A program made the translations under genes and the position numbers. The notes below the pieces were generated by a model. The model did not search any database and was not told the origin of the DNA. It saw only the letters and a program-made list of their open reading frames with translations. Shown in pieces: positions 6,274 through 16,075 of a stretch of DNA of 16,075 nt (position 1 is its first letter; each line of letters starts with the position of its first letter). The stretch is from an uncultured Lachnospiraceae bacterium (GTDB taxonomy: Bacteria > Bacillota > Clostridia > Lachnospirales > Lachnospiraceae): NCBI GenBank assembly GCA_910584115.1, contig CAJTYN010000061.1:1-16075 (forward strand), written 5' to 3'.

Positions 6274-9200
6274 ATGATGAGGATATTTCTGAGAGAAGGG
6301 ACGCGCATCCGAGTCCCAGGCGGTGTATTATACGAGATCAGCGGCAGTCCGATCGGGGAAGGGGGCGGCAGCATCATCTACCCGGCGCGGCGGCATCTGC
6401 CGGACGGGGAGGAAGGCTACAGCGAGAGCCCCCTCCTCTATGCGCTCAAAGAATGTTATCCCCTCTCGGAGCGTTTTTCATTTACCCGGGACAGCGCGGG
6501 CGAGGTCGTCCCAGAGGAGGACAGCAGAGAGGCGCGTCGGTATCTGAAACGGGTCAAGGAGATGCAGCGCGCGGAAAATGCCGTTACGGGTGAGATCTAC
6601 AGTCAGGGTTTCAGGCTGACGCCGGTCATCGAATCCTACCAGGAGGTGGAGCTCTCGAAAGGGGACGGGCAGCCTTTTCAAAAGGTCAAAAACAGTATCG
6701 CGGTGATGGAATCCCTGGCGGGAAAGGGCACATCCCTGAAAAAATGTCTGGCAGAGCAAAAACATCTGCCGGTACTGGAGACCTTTCGGATCATCGAGCA
6801 GGTCCTGTACGCCCTGCGGGAAGTCCACCAGGCGGGCTATCTCCATCTGGACCTCCAGGACGGCAATATCTTCCTGAAAGGGACACTGGCGGACGGCAGC
6901 GGCATGATCTCTCTCATCGATCTGGGATCATCCAGAAAGAGGATGGCGGACGGCTCATGCGCCGCGGTCGCGGACGGCGTTCTGTACGCGACGCCGGGTT
7001 TTTCAGCGCCGGAGATGCGCGCGGGAAATGACGGGACGCTCAAGCTGGGGCCGCAGGCGGATCTGTACAGCATCGGCTGTCTGATGCTCCTTCTGCTGAC
7101 GGGACGCCGTTTTTCATCCTGGGAGCTGCTGATGAACAAGACCGGGCGCTACATCCCCCGGTTCTTTCTCCGGAAGACCCGGTGCCCGCGGCATATGACC
7201 GAACGGATGGAGCAGATCCTGGCAAAGGCATTAAAGGAAGAACCGAAAGACCGGTATGCGGACACGGAGGAGATGCTTGAGGATGTTACGGCTTTTCTGG
7301 AGATGCTGGCGCCGTACAGGGCGCCTCTGTCCGGCGTGGGATACGACGCGTTCATCTGTTATAGACATGGGCCGCTGGATACGCCCGCCGCGCGGACGCT
7401 GCGTGATGTGTTGGAGCGCTGCAGAGGCATCGAGAGGGTCTTCGTGGATGAGGGAGAACTGTCCTCCTGTGCGGATCTGGGGGAGCGGATCCGGGATGCC
7501 CTGGAAAATTCCCGCTGGCTGGTGCTGGTCTGTTCCGGTCAGACGCGGGAGTCGTCCTGGGTTGATGATGAGATCCGGACTTTTTTACGATATCACGATC
7601 CGTCCCATATCCTGGCGGTGATCACGGAAGGGGAACCGGAGGAGATCTGGCCGGAGGCGCTTGTGCGGCAGGGGCTCTCTGGCAGGCAGATCCTGGCGGC
7701 AGACGCGCGGGCGGCAGACAAAAGGCGCGTCCTGCATAAGATCCGCGGGGACGTGAAGCTCAAGATCGCGGCGCCGATCCTGGATACCACCTTCGACGCG
7801 CTCAAGCAGCGCAGGAAGGTCTACGAGATCAAACGGGCGTTTGTGCTGGTCAGCATCGTATTCCTGGCAGCAGCCTCCTTTTTGGGCTATGCGGCGGTGA
7901 CCACCAGGAAGATCGCGGATCAGGCGCTCAAGACCGCCGATGAACACCAGGCGTCCCTGAAAAACCAGGCTGTGTACATGGCGGAGCTGGCGCGGCAGAG
8001 CTGTGCGGCCCACGACCATATGGCGGCCCTCCGGCAGGCCCTGCAGGGATACGATCTGGTCGCGGGGGAGGACGTCTTCATCCCGGGCCTTTTTCCCACG
8101 CTGGCCGAGAGCCTGGGGCTCTATGTCCTTCCGCTGCACGCGCGGGAGACCGTGACGGCGCAGGGGATCTTCCGGTGGGAGAGCGATGTGGACCAGCAGG
8201 CGTTTTTCCTGGACGAAAAAGGGGAGCACCTCTTTACCGCGGGCGACGACTGTATGTACATCTGGGATACAGAGACTTTCCAGTGTGTAAAAAAGATCAC
8301 GGCGCCCTGGCAGATCGGCCAGTTCGGGGAAGACTTCCTGATCGAACAGCGAAAACAGTATCTGTTCATCCTGGACGGCGGCCTGCTCGTCTGTTCCGAC
8401 TATGAAAGAGGAACGTGCGTCTGGGAGCATCAGTTCGAGGAGAGGATGATCACCGGCACGGCTGTCTCAGAGGATGGAGATAAAGTGGCTGTGACCACGG
8501 ATCAGACACTCTATATCCTGGACGCCGCAGACGGCCAGATCATCCGGTCCTCCGTCTTTGCCAAGGAGCCTCTGGCTGGATGGAGTCAGACACGGCCGGT
8601 CTGGTCGCCTGACGGCGGGCAGGTGGCATTTACCGGGGACCGCATCGTCCTGTATGATATAGAGAAAGACGCGTATGCGGATGGGACGGCCTTCCAGGAA
8701 GATCCAGGAGCAGATCTGACAGAGGTCCAATGCCGTTTTACCAGGGACGGCAGGCTCCTAGCCCTCTCTGAGAGCGGCGCCGATACGGTTTTCACAGGCG
8801 TTACGCATAAATACTATTCGGAGAAGATACGGTTCGCAGCCCGACTCTACGACCCGGACGGAAAAAGCCTCCTGTGGAGCCGGGAGAGAGAGGAGATGAC
8901 GGTGGACGCCAAAGTCTCGGTCCAGGAGCTCACATACGGCGGCCGGGCGGCGCTCCTTCTGGTCTACGGGAAGACCTGCGAGTATCTGGATCTGGATACA
9001 GGGAAGGTCCTGGATGCGTACGGGACAGAAGCGCCGGTGATCCAGGCTTGGTGCGGCGAGGGAACGGAGAACTTCGTGCTGGAGAATGGGGATCTGCTCC
9101 GGCACAGAGAAGGCGAGGACCGTCTGCGCGGTTACGGATATTTCACAGGAGGACTGACCGGATACCAGGGGCGTGGCACTGCGCATTACATCCGACAGAC

Positions 9201-9867
9201 AGGGGAGACATCCCCCGGCAGCCGGGCGGTCATAAAATACCAGGAAAATGTCTCCGACCCGCGGTACGAGCGCTGCGCATATACGGACATCCAGTATTTA
9301 CCTAAAGGAGTCCGGTATCCCCAGGCACAGCCCCTGCGTGAGGGGGAGGAGGCCGTAAGCGGAGACGGACGGTACACCGCCTGCCTGAAAGGGACGGCCG
9401 TGGAGGTGGAAGACACAGCGGATAAAGAGGTGAGCCGCCTAAAGTTCACGGACGTCCCAGAGAGCCTCTTCTGGATGCAGGGCACGGACGGATCGGCAAA
9501 GCTGCTCCTCGGCTATGCGGATAGGATCCATCTGTACGATGCCGGGACAGAGCGCCTGTCAGAACCCGTCCGGCTGGATGAGGACATGTGGGATGCGGCG
9601 TGGCTGTATATCGACGGGGAGACTGTGGCCTACGTGGGATCCTACTACGGTTACATGGTCCACGTGTCGGGGGAGACGTGCGGGATCTTGTGCAGTATGA
9701 TCGGCCTTGCGGCCTATGATCCGGAAGAGGACGCACTGTATTTCACCAGTCAGATCTATTCCATGGACAGGCTGAACGAGGGCGCGTACATCGACGAGAT
9801 GGAGATCGGGAAGATCCGGCGGTACAGCAAGGCGGAGATCATCGAGATGGCCAGGGAAAAACAATAG
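6274..9867 (+). CDS. Membrane protein kinase-TIR-beta-propeller fusion
   Basis: This 1197-residue protein starts at ATG 6274 (or 6277) after AAGAGGTG. Residues about 20-345 are a Hanks-type Ser/Thr kinase: glycine loop IGEGGGSI, Lys59 in YALKE, catalytic HLDLQDGN (Asp193, Asn198), metal site IDLG (Asp216), activation segment end TPGFSAPE, and DLYSIGCL in the C-lobe. All catalytic residues are present. Residues about 355-460 are a TIR domain (YDAFICYRHG, FVDEGEL, LENSRWLVLVCS), with Glu433 in SSWVDDEIRTF at the place of the NADase glutamate of SARM1-type TIRs. A basic stretch (KQRRKVYEIKR) precedes one membrane span at 523-542, predicting N-terminus inside. A short coiled segment follows, then residues about 640-1180, a WD40/PQQ-like beta-propeller (MYIWDTET, LYILDAADG, IVLYDIEKD). 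The gene is monocistronic by its flanking signals. Role: probably a receptor turning an external signal into phosphorylation and possibly NAD cleavage or TIR signalling. Ligand and output are unknown. Confidence 0.92.
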   Translation: MMRIFLREGTRIRVPGGVLYEISGSPIGEGGGSIIYPARRHLPDGEEGYSESPLLYALKECYPLSERFSFTRDSAGEVVPEEDSREARRYLKRVKEMQRAENAVTGEIYSQGFRLTPVIESYQEVELSKGDGQPFQKVKNSIAVMESLAGKGTSLKKCLAEQKHLPVLETFRIIEQVLYALREVHQAGYLHLDLQDGNIFLKGTLADGSGMISLIDLGSSRKRMADGSCAAVADGVLYATPGFSAPEMRAGNDGTLKLGPQADLYSIGCLMLLLLTGRRFSSWELLMNKTGRYIPRFFLRKTRCPRHMTERMEQILAKALKEEPKDRYADTEEMLEDVTAFLEMLAPYRAPLSGVGYDAFICYRHGPLDTPAARTLRDVLERCRGIERVFVDEGELSSCADLGERIRDALENSRWLVLVCSGQTRESSWVDDEIRTFLRYHDPSHILAVITEGEPEEIWPEALVRQGLSGRQILAADARAADKRRVLHKIRGDVKLKIAAPILDTTFDALKQRRKVYEIKRAFVLVSIVFLAAASFLGYAAVTTRKIADQALKTADEHQASLKNQAVYMAELARQSCAAHDHMAALRQALQGYDLVAGEDVFIPGLFPTLAESLGLYVLPLHARETVTAQGIFRWESDVDQQAFFLDEKGEHLFTAGDDCMYIWDTETFQCVKKITAPWQIGQFGEDFLIEQRKQYLFILDGGLLVCSDYERGTCVWEHQFEERMITGTAVSEDGDKVAVTTDQTLYILDAADGQIIRSSVFAKEPLAGWSQTRPVWSPDGGQVAFTGDRIVLYDIEKDAYADGTAFQEDPGADLTEVQCRFTRDGRLLALSESGADTVFTGVTHKYYSEKIRFAARLYDPDGKSLLWSREREEMTVDAKVSVQELTYGGRAALLLVYGKTCEYLDLDTGKVLDAYGTEAPVIQAWCGEGTENFVLENGDLLRHREGEDRLRGYGYFTGGLTGYQGRGTAHYIRQTGETSPGSRAVIKYQENVSDPRYERCAYTDIQYLPKGVRYPQAQPLREGEEAVSGDGRYTACLKGTAVEVEDTADKEVSRLKFTDVPESLFWMQGTDGSAKLLLGYADRIHLYDAGTERLSEPVRLDEDMWDAAWLYIDGETVAYVGSYYGYMVHVSGETCGILCSMIGLAAYDPEEDALYFTSQIYSMDRLNEGAYIDEMEIGKIRRYSKAEIIEMAREKQ

Positions 9868-9878
9868 TAAAAAAACGA

Positions 9879-9908
9879 TTGACATAAAGTCCGCCTATGT
9901 GATATATT
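9879..9908 (+). promoter_or_regulatory. Promoter of rpoBC
   Basis: A perfect -35 TTGACA (9879-9884), an 18-bp spacer and -10 TATATT (9903-9908) are preceded by TGA, giving an extended -10. Transcription would start near 9915. It lies 12 nt after the kinase-TIR stop, so rpoB has a strong start of its own. A weaker extended -10 (TGTGATAAT at 9974-9982) lies closer to rpoB but lacks a -35. Confidence 0.85.
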
Positions 9909-9933
9909 TAAAATTACCACTATTATGGAAAGA

Positions 9934-9963
9934 TATGCCTACTTTTACAATGGAGCAGGCATA
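9934..9963 (+). promoter_or_regulatory. Inverted repeat in the rpoB leader
   Basis: TATGCCT (9934-9940) and AGGCATA (9957-9963) are a perfect 7-bp inverted repeat with a 16-nt loop inside the roughly 90-nt rpoB leader. No U-tract follows, so it is not a terminator. It could be an RNA hairpin affecting stability or translation, or a protein site. Function is unproven. Confidence 0.4.
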
Positions 9964-10007
9964 CGCAAAAAGTTGTGATAATATAAGAAAACAGGGGTGA
10001 AACGTCA

Positions 10008-13000
10008 ATGGAAAAAAACAGGATACGTTCTGTAACGACTGGGAAGAGCATGCGGATGAGTTACCAGCGGCAAAAAGAAGTTCTGGAGATGCCGGACTTG
10101 ATAGAAGTACAGAAGGATTCTTACCAATGGTTTCTCAGGGAAGGCCTGAAGGAGGTATTCAACGACATATCTCCCATTGCGGATTACGGCGGCAAGCTGA
10201 GCCTGGAGTTTATTGATTTTACTTTATGTGAGGACGATGTAAAATATTCCATCGAAGAATGTAAAGAACGGGACGTGACCTATGCAGCCCCCCTTAAGGT
10301 ACGCGTCCGTCTGATCAACAGGGAAAACGACGAGATCAACGAGCATGAGATCTTCATGGGCGACCTGCCCCTGATGACGGCCACCGGGACATTCGTGATC
10401 AACGGCGCGGAGCGTGTCATCGTCAGCCAGCTCGTGCGTTCACCGGGCATCTACTATGCCATCGCCCACGATAAGCTCGGAAAGACCCTGTATTCCGCGA
10501 CGGTCATCCCCAACAGAGGTGCCTGGCTGGAGTACGAGACAGATTCCAATGACGTGTTCTATGTGCGTGTGGACAGGACGAGGAAAGTGCCGATCACTGT
10601 CCTGATCCGCGCCCTGGGTATCGGGACCAACGAGGAGATCATACAGCTCTTCGGTGAGGAGCCGAAGATCCTGGCCAGCTTCGGCAAAGATACCGCGGAG
10701 AGCTACCAGGAGGGCCTCCTGGAACTGTATAAGAAGATCAGGCCAGGGGAGCCGCTGGCGGTGGAGAGCGCGGAGAGCCTGATCATGTCCATGTTCTTCG
10801 ATCCGCGGCGGTACGACCTGGCAAAAGTCGGACGGTATAAATTCAATAAAAAGCTGGCACTCCGGAACCGGATCACCGGCCATAACTTGGCGGAGGATGT
10901 GGTAGACGTTTCCACAGGGGAGATCCTCGCCGAAGAGGGTGCCATGATCGACCGGGAGCTGGCGGATAAGATCCAGAATGCCGCGATCCCCTATGTGTGG
11001 GTGTATGCGGACGAACGCAAGGTCAAAGTCCTGTCCAATATGATGGTGGATCTGACCAGTTTCGTGGATGTGGATCCGGCGGAAGTCGGGGTCAAGGAGC
11101 AGGTCTATTACCCCTGCCTGGAAAGGATCCTGGAAGAGCACGATGATCTGGATGCGATCAAGGCGGCCATCCGGGCGGACATCCACGACCTGATCCCGAA
11201 GCACATCACCAAAGAAGATATCCTGGCCTCCATCAACTATAATATGCATCTGGAGTATGGCCTGGGAAACAGCGACGACATCGACCACCTGGGCAACCGC
11301 CGTATCCGTGCCGTAGGCGAGCTTTTGCAGAACCAGTACCGCATCGGCCTTTCCCGTCTGGAGAGAGTGGTCAGGGAGAGGATGACTACCCAGGACATCG
11401 AGGGCATCTCACCCCAGTCCCTGATCAACATCAAACCGGTCACGGCGGCTGTAAAAGAGTTCTTCGGATCCTCCCAGCTCTCCCAGTTCATGGACCAGAA
11501 TAACCCCTTGGGTGAGCTGACCCATAAGAGGCGTCTGTCCGCGCTGGGCCCCGGCGGTCTGTCCAGGGATCGGGCGGGATTCGAGGTGCGCGACGTGCAT
11601 TACTCCCATTACGGGCGGATGTGCCCCATAGAGACGCCCGAGGGTCCCAACATCGGCCTGATCAACTCACTGGCCTCCTATGCCCAGATCAACGAATACG
11701 GTTTTGTGGAAGCGCCTTACCGTATTATTGACAAATCCGACCCGAAAAATCCCCGGGTCACGGACGAAGTGATCTATATGACCGCGGACGAGGAGGATAA
11801 CTACCACGTGGCCCAGGCGAACGAGCCGCTGGACGAGAACGGATACTTTGTCCGAAAGAACGTATCCGGCCGTTACCAGGATGAAACGCAGGAGTACGAG
11901 AAGCAGATGTTCGACTACATGGACGTATCACCGAAGATGGTGTTCTCCGTGGCGACGGCGCTGATCCCCTTCCTGCAGAACGACGACGCCAACCGCGCCC
12001 TGATGGGATCCAACATGCAGCGCCAGGCAGTGCCGCTCCTGATCTCGGAGGCGCCCGTTGTGGGGACCGGTATGGAGACGAAAGTGGCCGTGGACTCCGG
12101 CGTCTGTGTGCTGGCCCGCCATGCGGGGATCGTGGAGCGCTCCACGTCCAAGCAGATCGTGGTAAAAAATGACGACGGCACCCGTGACGAATACCGTCTG
12201 ACGAAATTCATGCGCAGCAACCAGAGCAACTGCTACAACCAGCGCCCGATCGTGTTCCAGGGAGAACGGGTGGAGGAAGGGCAGGTCATCGCGGACGGAC
12301 CTTCTACGTCCAACGGGGAGCTGGCCCTGGGCAAGAACCCGCTGATCGGATTCATGACCTGGGAGGGCTACAACTATGAGGACGCGGTGCTCTTGAGCGA
12401 GCGCCTGGTCCAGGACGACGTGTACACCTCCGTCCACATCGAAGAATACGAAGCGGAGTCCAGAGATACCAAGCTAGGGCCGGAAGAGATCACCCGGGAT
12501 GTGCCAGGCGTGGGCGACGATGCCCTCAAGGACCTGGATGAGCGCGGGATCATCCGCATCGGTGCGGAAGTCCGCGCAGGGGACATCCTGGTGGGCAAAG
12601 TGACGCCGAAAGGCGAGACGGAGCTGACCGCCGAGGAGCGCCTGCTGCGCGCGATCTTCGGGGAAAAGGCCCGTGAGGTGAGAGATACCTCGCTGAAAGT
12701 GCCCCACGGCGAGTACGGGATCGTGGTGGATGCCAAAGTATTTACCCGGGAGAACGGGGATGAGCTCTCTCCGGGCGTGAATCAGTCCGTGCGGATCTAC
12801 ATCGCCCAGAAGAGGAAGATCTCCGTGGGCGATAAGATGGCTGGCCGTCACGGCAACAAGGGTGTGGTTTCCCGCGTGCTGCCGGTGGAGGATATGCCTT
12901 TCCTGCCGAACGGAAGGCCCCTGGATATCGTGCTGAATCCATTGGGCGTGCCCTCCCGTATGAACATCGGCCAGGTGCTGGAGATCCATCTGTCCCTGGC

Positions 13001-13892
13001 GGCGAGGGCATTGGGCTTTAACATCGCCACGCCTGTCTTCGACGGCGCCAACGAAGAAGACATCATGGATACGCTGGAGATCGCCAACGATTACGTGAAT
13101 ACGGAGGACTTTGAAGAATTCCGTGAGAAATACAGAGAGATCCTCGCAGAAGACGTGATGGATTATCTGGATAAAAACAAAGAGCACCGAAAAGTCTGGA
13201 AAGGGGTCCCCCTGTCCCGGGATGGGAAAGTGCGCTTAAGGGACGGACGTACCGGAGAATACTTTGACAGTCCGGTCACCATCGGACATATGCATTACCT
13301 GAAACTGCATCATCTGGTGGACGACAAGATCCACGCCCGTTCCACCGGCCCCTATTCCCTTGTCACACAGCAGCCCCTGGGCGGAAAAGCTCAGTTCGGC
13401 GGGCAGCGCTTCGGGGAGATGGAAGTGTGGGCGCTGGAGGCGTACGGCGCATCCTATACCCTCCAGGAGATCCTCACTGTAAAATCCGACGACGTGGTGG
13501 GCCGTGTGAAGACCTACGAGGCGATCATCAAGGGCGACAACATCCCGGAACCGGGCGTGCCGGAATCGTTCAAAGTATTATTGAAGGAACTCCAGTCCCT
13601 GGGCCTGGATGTGAAAGTCTTAAAAGACGACAACACAGAAGTGGAGATCATGGAGACGATCGACTATGGGGAGACAGACCTGCATTCCATCATCGAGGGC
13701 GACCGCAGACGGGAGGCAGATGAATCCTACGACCGTATGGGCTATACCCAGCAGGAATTCGCGGGCGGCGAGCTGGTGGACGTGGACGAAGGACCGGAAG
13801 AAGAGGAAGAGCCGGAAGATCTTGAGAACGCAGATGAAGAGTTTGTAGCAGGGATAGAAGAAGATATGCATATGACTCTGCTGGACGAGTAG
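10008..13892 (+). CDS. rpoB: RNA polymerase beta subunit
   Basis: This is a complete RpoB of 1294 residues, starting at ATG 10008 after AGGGGTG with 8 nt spacing. It forms the catalytic core of RNA polymerase with RpoC. Conserved landmarks include the rifampicin pocket FFGSSQLSQFMDQNNPLGEL (residues 485-504), the following THKRRLSALGPGGLSR, RMCPIETPEGPNIGLINSL, GDKMAGRHGNKG (about 941-952) and the C-terminal clamp-connecting region around FGGQRFGEMEVWALEAYGA. At the main rifampicin-contact sites the wild-type residues are present: Gln493, Asp496, His506, Arg509 and Ser511 (E. coli 513, 516, 526, 529, 531). A susceptible enzyme is therefore predicted. Gly502 replaces E. coli Ser522, probably natural variation. 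The C-terminus carries an acidic tail (DEGPEEEEEPEDLENADEE). rpoC follows after 30 nt, as expected. rplL is not upstream, which is less usual. Confidence 0.99.
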   Translation: MEKNRIRSVTTGKSMRMSYQRQKEVLEMPDLIEVQKDSYQWFLREGLKEVFNDISPIADYGGKLSLEFIDFTLCEDDVKYSIEECKERDVTYAAPLKVRVRLINRENDEINEHEIFMGDLPLMTATGTFVINGAERVIVSQLVRSPGIYYAIAHDKLGKTLYSATVIPNRGAWLEYETDSNDVFYVRVDRTRKVPITVLIRALGIGTNEEIIQLFGEEPKILASFGKDTAESYQEGLLELYKKIRPGEPLAVESAESLIMSMFFDPRRYDLAKVGRYKFNKKLALRNRITGHNLAEDVVDVSTGEILAEEGAMIDRELADKIQNAAIPYVWVYADERKVKVLSNMMVDLTSFVDVDPAEVGVKEQVYYPCLERILEEHDDLDAIKAAIRADIHDLIPKHITKEDILASINYNMHLEYGLGNSDDIDHLGNRRIRAVGELLQNQYRIGLSRLERVVRERMTTQDIEGISPQSLINIKPVTAAVKEFFGSSQLSQFMDQNNPLGELTHKRRLSALGPGGLSRDRAGFEVRDVHYSHYGRMCPIETPEGPNIGLINSLASYAQINEYGFVEAPYRIIDKSDPKNPRVTDEVIYMTADEEDNYHVAQANEPLDENGYFVRKNVSGRYQDETQEYEKQMFDYMDVSPKMVFSVATALIPFLQNDDANRALMGSNMQRQAVPLLISEAPVVGTGMETKVAVDSGVCVLARHAGIVERSTSKQIVVKNDDGTRDEYRLTKFMRSNQSNCYNQRPIVFQGERVEEGQVIADGPSTSNGELALGKNPLIGFMTWEGYNYEDAVLLSERLVQDDVYTSVHIEEYEAESRDTKLGPEEITRDVPGVGDDALKDLDERGIIRIGAEVRAGDILVGKVTPKGETELTAEERLLRAIFGEKAREVRDTSLKVPHGEYGIVVDAKVFTRENGDELSPGVNQSVRIYIAQKRKISVGDKMAGRHGNKGVVSRVLPVEDMPFLPNGRPLDIVLNPLGVPSRMNIGQVLEIHLSLAARALGFNIATPVFDGANEEDIMDTLEIANDYVNTEDFEEFREKYREILAEDVMDYLDKNKEHRKVWKGVPLSRDGKVRLRDGRTGEYFDSPVTIGHMHYLKLHHLVDDKIHARSTGPYSLVTQQPLGGKAQFGGQRFGEMEVWALEAYGASYTLQEILTVKSDDVVGRVKTYEAIIKGDNIPEPGVPESFKVLLKELQSLGLDVKVLKDDNTEVEIMETIDYGETDLHSIIEGDRRREADESYDRMGYTQQEFAGGELVDVDEGPEEEEEPEDLENADEEFVAGIEEDMHMTLLDE

Positions 13893-13922
13893 AAACTGGA
13901 TGAATAGAAAGGGGTATATTCG

Positions 13923-16075
<2,153 letters not shown>

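Noticed and set aside
7585..8430. 281-residue antisense frame inside the kinase-TIR gene
   Set aside because: It has no ribosome binding site or promoter. The sense strand has clear domain motifs, and antisense frames are common in GC-rich coding DNA.
9974..9982. Second rpoB promoter (extended -10 TGTGATAAT)
   Set aside because: No acceptable -35 lies at 16-18 bp upstream, and the promoter at 9879-9908 is much stronger.
10440..11288. 282-residue antisense frame inside rpoB
   Set aside because: It lies opposite highly conserved RpoB coding sequence and has no start signals or recognisable motif.

Overview
The window looks like a chromosomal segment of a Clostridia-type Firmicute, most likely a Lachnospiraceae-like gut anaerobe. 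The grounds are a canonical Gram-positive rpoB-rpoC pair, moderately high GC with strong AGGAGG-type ribosome binding sites, and secreted modular proteins built from LRR, CHAP, ricin-like, Big2 and Fn3 domains. No taxonomic marker was searched, so this is an inference.

Left part (1-6220) is an accessory region of secreted proteins. It opens with the 3' end of an LRR-Big2-Fn3 protein. This is followed convergently by a minus-strand gene for a 383-residue helical protein of unknown function. Next comes the remnant of a DxDxDG-type secreted protein, then a tight three-gene plus-strand operon (2239-6181). The operon encodes a CHAP peptidoglycan hydrolase with ricin-like, Big2 and Fn3 modules, a small lysine-rich secreted Ig-like protein, and a second, complete LRR-Big2-Fn3 protein. 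It closes with a good rho-independent terminator. The first and last LRR proteins are close paralogues that bracket the region.

Middle part (6218-9867) is one large gene with its own promoter. It encodes an apparently intact Hanks-type protein kinase fused to a TIR domain with the catalytic-type glutamate, a single membrane span, and a C-terminal beta-propeller. The topology predicts kinase and TIR inside the cell and the propeller outside. It is the most interesting object in the window: a receptor-like architecture joining two signalling or effector enzymes in one chain.

Right part (9868-16075) is core housekeeping. A strong extended -10 promoter and a leader of about 90 nt with an inverted repeat precede rpoB, which is complete. 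rpoC follows after 30 nt and runs off the window end. The usual upstream partners rplJ-rplL are not present. rpoB instead follows the kinase-TIR gene and starts its own transcript.
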